Part shown: positions 38,273-49,260 of the stretch, one piece after another
How the letters are laid out: the number at the start of each line of letters is the position of its first letter
Numbering within the stretch: the stretch's first letter is position 1
Source: Lycocorax pyrrhopterus obiensis
Lineage: Eukaryota; Chordata; Aves; Passeriformes; Paradisaeidae
Assembly (NCBI GenBank): GCA_014706295.1
Contig: JACSVZ010000007.1
Location: 3,791,699 to 3,855,698, forward strand
Direction of reading: 5' to 3'
DNA: 64,000 nucleotides
Program-made: the position numbers and the translations under genes
The notes under the pieces: model-generated
The model's input: only the letters and a program-made list of their open reading frames with translations
Database searches by the model: none
What the model was told of the DNA's origin: nothing

Positions 38273-39445
38273 AAAATGCTCTTGATTCAACTTACAATTA
38301 GATGAAGAGCTTGAAAAATTCAATAGATCTTGTTCCTGTTATAATCCTTCTGAAGGAATGCCTAACTTTTTTTGCAGCTGGTATCTCAATAGTCTGTCTG
38401 TTTAGACTTTTTGTGCTTTTACCAGAGATGAAACACTCAGCATCCAGCTGCCCGTGCAGCCTCAAACCTCCAGTTCTGCACTTGCGAAACCGATGCCAGG
38501 GAGTGGCAATTATACATCAATGACTTTATTGACTACAAATGATTAAGACAAGCATGACTGACAAAGCTTTACTGACCACTTTTATTTATAACGCAGCACC
38601 ATTCCGTACCAATTCAGAATTAGCTACATGTGGTTGTTGCATGGAGCAGTGCTTTACCACTTCTTAAGTCTTTGGGGCTTTTACAATAAGAAGAGTTATC
38701 CTTTCATAACTGGTCATGATGGTTTTGGAAACTTCTCGTAGCTTTTTAGATTTTAGGGGAGCGCAACAGAACTCTATTGTTGTAAATCTATAATTTTTTT
38801 ATTATTTTCTTCGTTTGGATTAACTTATACTGCCATCATGTGGGCAGAAAGAAAAATAATTATTCAGTGAAATCTCTCAACTTGAAAGCCTTACTTTCCT
38901 TTGAAAACATTCTTCTTACTACCAATATGAGCACTTACTCAAGACTGTTGAAACAGGGAGAAGAAAAACCCCTGATTTTTGGTTTGTTTTCGTTGTCACC
39001 CCACAGAAAATGTGCCAGTGCTTGAGGACTCAGTGGAAGGACCGTGAAGCTGTGTCGGAGCTGGACAGTAGCCGAGTAGCACAGGTGGTAAACCTGCTCT
39101 CCTCAGCACAGTGCTTTAGCTACTCTCACTCATGCTCCTCTTCTGTACGTGACACAAGTCATGTGGGGGCAGAAATCACAGGGGCTAGAAAAAGAGAGAG
39201 CAAGCAAAAGCCAGGCAGGGCCTGATGCATCATGGCAAGTGCAGAGTTTGTATAGGAGTGCCAATCTTGCCAGGCTTTCAACCCATGCACAAGACTCAAG
39301 AAATCAATCAGACAGAGGACCAGTTCCTTTCCACTTGTCATTCCCAAGGCCTGTGTGCTCACCCTCTTCCTTGGGTGCTGCAAGAACGTGTTCACCTCTT
39401 TGAGCACTAGAAACTTCAACTGCAGTACTGTTGTCAGACATTCAT

Positions 39446-39479
39446 GAGCATGAAAAGAAAAAGAGCATGAAAAGAAAAA
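39446..39479. repeat. 17-bp tandem duplication
   Basis: The unit gagcatgaaaagaaaaa occurs twice, starting at 39446 and 39463, in perfect head-to-tail contact. It is a small purine-rich duplication with no recognisable function. Confidence 0.93.
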
Positions 39480-42400
39480 GAATGACCCAAGAGCAAAAAT
39501 CTTCTCTTTTTTTTACAAACAAGCATAATTTGAAGGAAAATTACCACAAAATTTTAATATATTATACATTCATTATTTTGAAGAGATTAATAATTTTGGG
39601 GAAAAAACCCTCAGTTGTCAAATAATAAATATTTGTATGGACTAAAGTTACTTAAAAAAATATGTTGTAAGACCTGTAAAGTTTTTAAAACATAGTGTAA
39701 GCAAATGATAGTGTCAAGAACCCCAGAACACAGGCTGAAATAAGAATATCCTGGAATTCCAGAAATTATTCTTGAAAGACCAGCAGTTTTCACATTCAAC
39801 TACATGGTAGAAAACTAGGGCTGGGGTGTTTGCATCATATATATCTCTTGATATATGTCTCTCGAATTGAGCTTACCAAAATCTAGTAGTAAAGTCTTCA
39901 CTAAAGTACTAAAATGTCAAAGGCTGAATTTGCCACCTTCATGATGTCTTTCTGCACGGCCTTTATGAGCTATTTTTCACTGCCCATCCCATGGTGCCAG
40001 TCAGTGGCATCAGCCCTCACAATGAGTAGCTCTGTATTCCAGAGTGACGTGCTGCTCACACTGGGCTCAGTACAGCAGGATCTAACAGACAGTACAACAT
40101 AAATTACATATTGATTTCCCTGGCAGAGAAGCTTTTTAAGAAAGGTGCCTCAAAATCCATGGAGTACGATTCTTACTCAGGAATCTTACTTATAGCAGAA
40201 AATAACCTTTAACACAAGAATACTACATCCAAACTCTATAGGACCCAAGTCTGTATGCCATAATCAGTTTATAAACAAACTTATGTTGTCTAATGTAAGG
40301 AATTTACACAAAAAACTTTCATGTACTGCCACATAAGTGTTACTTGAGAAATCAATATTCACCAAGACTGAAAGAATATTTCCCCCACAATTAGGTACAG
40401 TGGTTACCATAGTTTTTTTCTTTACAACAACTATTAATAACTGTTTTATTAGGAAATGTGGATTATTAAATCTTGGTCAGTTTAATAGCTTCATGATTGA
40501 GCTTTTTAATTTTTTAATGTGCAGAAGTAACTTCATTCATTCATTTTCTGTGTGCCATTTTCCTCTTGTGTTAAAATCAGATATATTCCCACAGCTGCCT
40601 TTTAATACTTATTTGGGGCCTTCAGAGCTTGTCATGTCATATCTTGCTGTTATACAGGTTATAGCTAGAGGTGATAGATAATTGAATTTATACCAGGTGT
40701 AACTCTTAACGTAACAATAATTCTTTCAATTTCATAGCATTAATTTATATTAAGATCAGGTTAGTTCTCTCATTCATTAAAAGTGACAGCACTGTTCTCT
40801 CGTTTGCCTTTAGACACAAGCTTGACAAACTAGACTAATGGAAAAAATAGATCAGGATTAATAGATAGATTAGAATTCAAACAAAAAGATGGTACAGTTG
40901 CAAAACCATAAGAGAATTTAAAAAAGGGAGGGGTACAAACTGTATAAGAATTCCATCAAATAAACTGACAAATAGTTATCTCCAGTACATAACAAAGTTT
41001 CATGTGATTTTTGTCACTAAGGCTGAGGCTCATGCTTGACAGAAAACACAGGACTCCTCCTAACTCATGGATCAAGCCTATGTACAATAAAATAAACAGA
41101 AAAAAAAAAGGAAAAGAGAGCAGGCAGCACTTATTTAATCTATCCACTTCAGATTCACTCAGTCTTAATACTTCACTTTAACAACCTCATACTCTTCAAA
41201 GAAAATACCTTGATAAAAAGGCATTGTGAACAGTGGTGCTGGAGGGCATCCAACATGTGTTGCTCATTTACCAGTAAAATGTTCACCAGCCTCAGCTGTA
41301 GCTCCTTATCTGTCTCACCACTTCCCTTGTAAGCAGAAATAAGTCTCAAGAAACAGTGTATGGAGTTCAAGGAAAGCAAGTACTTGGACAAATGTATCAT
41401 ATCCCTCTACTCACATAATATCTGTTATATAGAACGTTAAGAAACTGTTCTGGCTTGGGTTGGAGGGAGCCCTACAGATAAATGCACTGCATTTTCACTT
41501 TGACTATACTTTTATCCAGCTTAAGAAGGATTTCTCTAAACACAAGACAGAAAGAATGTTTCTAAAATATTTAAAATTGCTATCTGGAGTTCTAGATTTA
41601 CAGTTGAAAGATTACGGAAATGATTTTGTAGTCTCAGACTCATTCTTTCCAGTTACTTCCAAGAAAAATGTATCTTGTTCGTTATCTAGCAATTCCATCA
41701 GAAAAGCTGATAGAATATCTGAACTCTGATACATAAGACCTGCACTGAAATACAGGTCCTCCAGCAAAGAGGGGCCAGACAAAAAGCACTGGACCCTCGA
41801 AATAAAAGAACAACTTTACCAACATGCAGAGAAGCACCAAGTGTTCAGTATTCCTAGTTCAGTATTCCTTTCTGCCTAGATAAAACATATAACAAAGAAA
41901 ATAACCTTTGTCTGCATTTTATTGTGAGGTAGCAATCTCTAAAGGTCTAAAGAGGCTTGGGTCAGTATCTTCTTACATTGCCTTAACTTGTAATAGTCAT
42001 TTAAGGTGTTGCTTTTCTTTCCTCAGTCAGACCACAATGTGCAACAACAATGAGATAAACAAAAGATGTTGGCTAATCAAATCTAAAAAAGTATTTCCCC
42101 TTTTTTCTCTGACAAAACAAGTATGTTTCCATTCTTCTTCCCTAACCATCCCAGATGTGAGCCCATGTTTCATACAGTGTTTCCTGGGGCTGTCTGGCCG
42201 ATTCCATTTAATGATCAGAGTTGGTTGAAAAACAGGCAAGGGCTCAACAAATCTGAGGGGATTCGTTGCAGCTCTGAGAGCCACAAAAACATTTGAGCTG
42301 AAGCACCAGCCACAGGGGGTGCTCAGGTTGGGCTGTGGCCACACATGCTCTATGGCCTACAGCTGAACTCCTCAGCAGGGAACTTCTCCGGAGTTACAGG

Positions 42401-44329
42401 AAAGCAAGGAATTAATATTTTACAATCTTTGCATTCCTTAGTTCTGACCCACAGAGTGTGGCTGTTTGCCAACTGACCCCTTACAAAAACCTGAGAGAGC
42501 TCCAGGCACTGCTGCTCCCACTGCAGTGCTCCTGGTGCTGCACACAGCCCGCCTTGTGGGGGAGAGTTTAGACCGAACCGAGGTAACCAAGATTTGACAA
42601 ACTCAGATGGAGATTGGCTTTGTGGTAAAGACAGATAGGTTTGACAGGCTAGCTGTTCAGGAGGCTCAGAATTACACACTGCTGTCTCACTGTACATTTC
42701 AGGGACACGTCAAGGATGGGAAGCTATATCCAGGTCTGAAACTTTCTGCAGTAAAACTAATCTGAAACCTAGTCAGACAAACAAATCCTGGGACAGACTG
42801 GATGTGTTCATGCAAATACATGAAAGCACCTGCAAAGGTGCAGAAAATGTGTCCCTTATAAAACCCCCTCAGTTCTCTACTCTTTCTTTCTTCTGAATCC
42901 TGTTCTCCTCACTCAAACAACTTGGGTCTAACTGATTAATCTCTTTCCTGGGGTGATGGAAAAGGATCCCAGGTGCTTATGTTATAATCAGTTAAGAACT
43001 GAGTTGTATATACAAGGCTAAAACTGAAAAGACCGATGAAGAAAACATTTTTTTCAAGGTTTCTGAAATTCCTACCTGCAGGATAAGGAGATCCTGCCAT
43101 AATTTCTCTTTATTTAAATAATATTTATCCAATTGTACCCCATAATTAACTTTTAAAAATCTCTCATTTAGTTAGTATTTTTCTTGTTATCAATTTCCTA
43201 GAGGTTCAGACCTAAGGACAATTAACAAAACATGAGCCAAAATTGGTTGTCTATACTTAAATACACAGAATATAAACGCTACTCCACCAAAAGGCTGTTT
43301 AAAAACCAGAGAGGTGAACAAAGCCTTAAACCAGGTGTTGTGCCACGAGCGAGTGCCCAAGGCTATGCCATCATAACCACTCTGTCTGTATACACAAATA
43401 TTTACTCATGCAAGTGTCCAAGTAGACTTGTAAGCACTGTTATTCTAGTTTTAAAGGCTGTGAGCCTGGACTCCAGAGGCATTCCATTGTTCATATAAGT
43501 AAGGGCACTGCTAGCTCAGAATAAGGCACAAAATTTGCCTTTCTGACCTGAACATACAGGTCCTCCAATGTGCTATGAGTAAGTGTTGGCTGTAGCCACA
43601 GTTTTGGGGAAGTTCTGTCTTTATACTGTTTCTCCACATCCAGTGAAGAAGCCATCCTTAGCAAAACTTTTTAATCTAAAGTAAAAGCTCTAAGCTTAGC
43701 TCTTCTCTGCTCCTGTTAATTTGGCCCCTTTGGAGGAAACAACAGAGCCACAAGCAAATTTCTGCAAATGGCTTTCAAAAAGAGTTCATTTGCTCACTCT
43801 TTTGGGCCCCCGAGACTGAAATGTAAGCTGACTTGGTCTGCAAGATTCTCCCAATGGCCCATGCTTTCTTCTAGGCTCTGCAAACTATAGCCCAGGGGAA
43901 GGCTTTATGAGGCAAGTGTAGGGAAAGGGTGTCTGCATTATTATTTCTTGTGTGACTGGAATGGTTTACACGAGTCAGAGCTGCTTTTACACCAGCTGCA
44001 AAGGTGGAGTCCACCTTTGATGTGAAGCTTCCCTTCTTGTCCTTTCTCTGCCTTGGATTGCGTTATATACTGCTGGGTTTATCCTGCTTTCATGCACAGG
44101 TTATGAAGAAACAAGACTCTGCCCCAGTGAAAGCAGGGATAAAATTGTGGCTCTATGAGTGCGTTGCGTGACTCTGGAGAAGTCCTATCTACTTTTCTGA
44201 CCTAGATAGTCAAAATATTCAATCCTGCTGTTTGGTGGTGGCCCAATTAAAATCAAAAAAGCATCAGAACTAAGTGTGTCTAGGCCATGGTTTGGACTCA
44301 GAAACACATATTACTGTCTTGCTGTCAGA

Positions 44330-44989
44330 ATTAAGGCAAGATAAGTTAGGTGACACCAGGCTGAGATAGACCCCATAGAGAACAAGAGACAGGAGTATGC
44401 AGAGGCAAAAGAACGGGACATCACACAACGATCAATATGATCATGTGAAGCCATTTATTATTTGAAGAATATACACTTATATAGCATTTTTAGTTCTAAA
44501 TACGTGATGATTCAAACATCGTGTGGTCAAAATCAGTATAATGATTGGATGCTTGCTGCTGTTAGCATGTTGCATCTAAACTTCTGATTGGACACTTGCT
44601 GTGACAGCTATTCACCATATTTCAATTTCTCACATCCTTTCTGTTCAGCATAATGTATCAATCTTGTTTGAGCTAAATTATTGTTTCAGCAGTTCCTAAA
44701 CTATAGTTCTTTCATATTGCTGAACTAGCTTATTGTTTCAGCAATTCCTAAACTATATTTCTTTTGTGCTGTGGTCAATACATCCTTATTTCATATCCTT
44801 GGGTTGTTCCTCTTCTTTCTTCTGTGGTGTTATCAAAGATAGTGTATCCTTTACTCGGCTTGATTCAATGCTGGGAAAGCTGGGTTGTGCATTCCCAGTG
44901 TCTGTTCTCCTGCAAAAATTCCTCAACAGGAGTATGTGACAGAAACAGCATTAGCAACCAGACTGGGAAAGGGTTGGGAGGGTGTTACA
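44330..44989 (-). mobile_element. Solo LTR on minus strand, ERV type uncertain
   Basis: Read on the minus strand, it starts tgtaacaccctcccaaccc (the complement of 44971-44989). It carries a TATA box tatataa (44477-44483) and a polyadenylation signal aataaa (44454-44459) about 20 bp further on, then a U5-like pyrimidine-rich tail. This is the promoter/terminator spacing of an LTR with a very short R. The U5 end is not defined: no matching target duplication was found, and the limit at 44330 is approximate. No internal retroviral sequence adjoins it. Family is unassigned. Confidence 0.7.
44677..44765 (-). repeat. Internal duplication of about 52 bp in the LTR
   Basis: Two imperfect direct copies are present. 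'attattgtttcagcagttcctaaactatagttcttt' starts at about 44677, and 'cttattgtttcagcaattcctaaactatatttcttt' starts at about 44729, so the period is about 52 bp. They lie in the U3 part of the minus-strand LTR. U3 duplications of this size are common in retroviral enhancers. Confidence 0.85.
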
Positions 44990-45473
44990 TTCTTCGTTTG
45001 GGGATTACCATAAGAAAAGGCATACCAGGGCAGATGAAAAATAAATTAGCACTTTGCAAGTGGGCAAATAAGGGTTTCTATTTGTTATTTTATAACATTA
45101 TTAATTGCATTTACAAACAATAACAACCCAAGATTTAAAAAACATTAAATTGTCTAACAGGCAACGTTTTCTTAGGACAGATAAGAGAATAGAGATGATG
45201 CAGAATAAAATAAACCCACCCTTAGCGTTCCAGAAGATGGGATGGCAAATTGTTGTTAAGGGAATTCCCAAATGAAGGTTTCATATGAGCTACGGCATTT
45301 AGAAGTCCTTTGAAAGAGAGCTCTTCTAGCCCCTTTTTTGTCCTTCATATTACCAGCCTGTCTACCTCCCTTCCTACTGTTGTTTTTAAACAAAATTTTG
45401 TGTAGCCTTTTCTTCAAGAACCCTCTCCAGGACTATCTTTTCTGTCTATCTCTGTTATTTTTACTTGTACTAG

Positions 45474-46143
45474 TGTTGACCTTTTGATGGGATACCCTTC
45501 CTTTGGGGACGAGGGTGAAAGAGCAGAGGAGGCTGCTGTCCTGCTAAAGTTCTTTATTTCATAGTCTCATAGTTTTCTTGAAGGCAGAGTTCAAGGGGGC
45601 TACATGATAAGGCCAAGCAGTAACAGCAGCAGCAGCAAGCAAACAGCAAGTAGAAAACAGCTTCTTCTTCTAATATCTAAACTTACAGAAGTGTGGATTA
45701 TATTTGTTAATTGACCAATAAGATTAACACACGATTCTAGTTTTCTTAACCTATCCTGGTCTAATTCTAACAGACATAAGTCTTACACAAGTATTACATA
45801 GGTATTACACAGATTTGCATATACAGTTTCTATCAGCTCTTATTGTTTATGTGAACACTCTATCTAAAAAATGTGAACAGTATAGTTCCCATCCATGTTT
45901 TGTCTAAAGAAATTCTGTGAAAAGGTAACTCTGCTGCAGCAAGAACTGTGTTTAAGGTTTCTTTGCTGCAGCTTTTCAATGTTTAAAGCACTTAGCATTA
46001 ATTTCTACTAAAAGTTAAAAATCTATATTTCTATTTCACTTTGGTGTGACTTCATGTATCTCAACTTATCCAAAGGTTTTAATTCAACCCCTGTGCTTTG
46101 GCTTTCCTCTTGGCCTGGGTCCAGAGGAGCTTTCACTCCAACA
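45474..46143 (-). mobile_element. Solo LTR on minus strand, 670 bp, ERVK-like
   Basis: On the minus strand the element begins tgttggagtgaaagctcctctgg. It has a polyadenylation signal aataaa (complement of 45553-45558) and ends at the complement of tgttgacc (45474). The flanking hexamers are tactag (45468-45473) and tattag (46144-46149), a 6-bp target-site duplication with one mismatch. That fits class II (ERVK) integration and some age. A short CAG-rich stretch (about 45619-45640) lies inside. No internal region is present. It lies 485 bp from the other minus-strand LTR but is not the same sequence. Confidence 0.82.
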
Positions 46144-47723
46144 TATTAGGAGTGAGGAAGTTATTGGTGACCATGCTCAGGAAATGCTTTCACCAGACTC
46201 CTTTTTGAGATTTCTTTTGCAGTAAAAACTGGGAGAAAGTCACCCATCCTTTTAAGTGACTGAGATGTGACTTGGCTTATCAGTGCTACTTTCATGGTAC
46301 ATCTGAGAAGGATGCAAGGCAATGCAACAAGTACACATCAACTGATGATGAAGCGTGAGATTCTCAAAGTAAAATATACCATACTTTCTGCTTTTAAGAG
46401 GTACTATTTCCTCTCCTAATTCAGGTACTTAACACTGTACACAATTACCCCTTAGGCAGAGAGAAAGAGATAAATACTTAACGTGACAGAATGGCACAAT
46501 GAGCTCCAGAAAGGCATGCTCATGCCCAAATGCTGTTCCCAGAGAAATGAGAATATAGTATTTTATGCTTGTTGAGGGACTTTATTTAATACACTGAGAA
46601 TAGAAAAGAACAAACTGGTTGCCATTAGGCAAATTTTCACTCTAGTAGGACTATTTAAGCTAATAGGCAAATTGTTATTTTCTTCATGGTATACATCTGG
46701 AGTGACTCTACTGAAGGCTGTAATCCCACGCCAAAACGAAGTCTTCCCAAAGTATGAGTCAATAATGTTCACTTAGAGCAGAAGTTTAGCTCTTCATGTC
46801 TCTGTGTAAAAACCCCCCAAAAACAGGTGGAAGGTAAAATCTGATCTTTTGAAGATACACTGAACTAATGATTCGCATGTTACTAATTCAAGCACTTAAA
46901 ATACCGTGATGAATTGAGGTCTCAAAAGACTTGTCAGGTAAATTGAGGCAATTATTTTGGTTTGGTTGAGAATGCAGAGCAGATAGTGACAGGTCAGCAC
47001 AAACCCAACAATATAAGAGATGTTGTGACAAATCCTCAGGGAGACAGAAGCATTAAATTTAGATGGTGGACAAAAGAATTAGTTACATTAGAGTGATTGA
47101 GATCAATTGGAACATCATGTCCTTTCTTGAGTCATGGTTTCCCTGGTAGTCTTTCAGAACAATTACTGTTTTATCAGTACAGGGATTAAGATAAGAGCTT
47201 CAGAGCTGCATGTGCTTAATTGAGGTGATATACAGCTTGTACTGGAATGTTTCTTCATGGAAAAAAACCCTGAGCTTTGTGATAAATCACCTTAACTGGT
47301 CATGAAAGAAAATACTTGTTTAAAAACTAAGTTTCTGTTCCTAATCATATAAAATAAGAGCAGGCAGGCTAAAGTTTAGTTAAGAATATAAATACTTGAA
47401 ATCTTGGCCTTATATCATAATATTTTCCCTGCCCACAGTCGCTATAAAGTATTCTTAGCACTGCAGCCCAAATAAAATATTTTCAGATTTACTTAATTGC
47501 ACTTTTTTAAATATATGTGATCTTCCCCATGGAATTGGGCAGAGCAGAAATTCAAAAAAACAAATTTTCAAGGAAAATTGAAGTTTTTGGGCAATCTTTT
47601 TTAAAAATAAAAGTAGGAAGAAGTAGGGAGACATTTTGAAACTGTTGAGCAAATTCACTTTGTTGAATAGTAGGGAGTTTATTCCTCCCGAAATAAATGT
47701 TTTCTGTAACACACCTTTTAAAA

Positions 47724-47757
47724 AACAAACAAACAAACAAAAACCAACAAAACCAAA
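47724..47757. repeat. AAAC-type microsatellite
   Basis: Four-base units (caaa/aaac) repeat from 'aaaacaaacaaacaaacaaa' into a decayed tail with accaac interruptions. It is not next to a recognised retroposon 3' end, although A-rich microsatellites often derive from old poly(A) tails. Confidence 0.85.
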
Positions 47758-48779
47758 CCACAACCTATGTCATTTATTTGAGCTAAATTACATTTTTGTG
47801 GGTTGTATTTAATTCAGTGGTTTTATTTCAATGGGAAGACAGAAACTTTTCCTTCCTCTATTTCTCAGCATGCATCTAATGGAAACACAAATAATCTCAT
47901 CCATAGCAAAATTTTTTCAACTGTGCATTGGCAGAACTAATTTTTAATGACTTTTGCTTTGTCTGATATTGTCTGAACCATTACTGTAGCCCCTAGAATG
48001 TAGGAGACTTGTTTGTATCTTCCACTGCTTTGCAGGTACCAGTGATTAGAGTAATCATCAGCAGAAGAAAAGTTGACATACACAGAAAAAGAACTCCAGC
48101 AGATCCAGTCTGGGAGATGTTGAGGTAAATGAGGAAGACAGGGAGAAGTTAAGTGGAGTAAGAGAGTGGCTGATGGGAGAGAACCGCAAAAAAACCCCAA
48201 CAGAGCAGCATAAGATGTGCATGAAATCAGAGTTTTCTGTTTCTGCGTGAAACAGAGTTGAAGAGCAGAAGAAGCTGGAGGTGGTGCAAGCAGAAGAAGA
48301 GTGTGCAGCCTTGTTCATACATCTGCAGCTGTTGATTCCGGGTGAAAGCTGAAACAAGGACTATGGTACAGATGAGAGATGACTGGAGGCTTTCTCCTTG
48401 CCTGCCTCCTTTGAGTGACTTGCTGTACAAGTAAACACAACCTTCAGAAACTTGATGCTGCTTTGATATGAGACAACCAAAAAAACCCAGACACATTTAT
48501 CTGCCCTTGCCTGTCATGCCTCATTCACTGAAGTGCATCAGTGTCTGTGCCTGGACTCAGACAGACACAGCAAACCTGGACAAGCACAAAGTCATGGAGC
48601 AAGGTCTAGTTCATACAAGAGAAGCAAATATGTGAGAATTGAAAAAAAACAACAAAAAAAGTTTGAAAGAGCATGCACTTTACAAAATCTGGTAAAATAA
48701 GGAAATGTCAGGTGTAAACTTTGATATGATCTTGATTTGCCACGTACAGACTAAAATTGCTTTTAAACATAGTTTATTT

Positions 48780-49260
48780 TAAGTAAATAAATGAAGTTCA
48801 TGAATGAAATTAGAGTTCAAGTCCTTCTTTGCTATAATTTTATAGTTAATTAATACATGTTAACAAGCCAGTAGTGACCAACGTTTAAAAATTTGCTACT
48901 TTGAAGTAACTGTAGCATGAATATGATTTTGTTGCCTCTAGACTAGTGTATGATAAATAGTTGCTCCCAATCAATGAAGCTCATTTGAATGTGGAGTAAA
49001 TATTTACATCTGAATGATGAATATCTGAAAAGCAGATTTATCATGGAAAGCGTTATAGACTGTTAATTGCAGTACTATTCAAGGCGTCACAGAAGCAACA
49101 TAAATTACACAAACGTAAATTACTAATTTCAAAATGAAAGGACAGGCATTTTTGATGCTTCTTTTAGATTAATTTACTATAAACATTATAGTTTCTTACA
49201 GCAAAGCAACATGGAAGAAGAAATATGATGGTTGTGATTAATTACCATAAAATTACCAGT
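48780..49260. promoter_or_regulatory. Candidate conserved noncoding element (speculative)
   Basis: The segment is dense in TAAT cores and octamer or MEIS-like strings (gttaattaat, ctgttaattgc, gattaatttac, caatcaatgaag). It has no simple repeats or transposon signature. This is the kind of texture seen in vertebrate enhancers in gene deserts, but it was not tested by alignment. Confidence 0.15.

Larger units (their letters stand above)
36937..44329. other. Unique noncoding DNA with short simple repeats
   Basis: AT-rich sequence with no recognised gene. It includes a 12-C homopolymer at 38261-38272 and a 17-bp direct duplication at 39446-39479. A splice-acceptor-like pyrimidine tract precedes ag at 39005, with a donor-like cag/gtggta at 39084, but no supporting frame exists. 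Slightly GC-richer sequence at 42230-42700 produces a 115-codon minus-strand ORF without a known domain. Confidence 0.5.

Noticed and set aside
39006..39084. Exon-like segment with acceptor-like and donor-like ends
   Set aside because: Single acceptor/donor pairs occur often by chance. The frame continues through the donor without a coding signal, and no partner exon was found.
47724..47757. CRISPR-like or poly(A)-tail retroposon signal
   Set aside because: It is a simple AAAC microsatellite with no spacers and no retroposon body next to it. The organism is a vertebrate.
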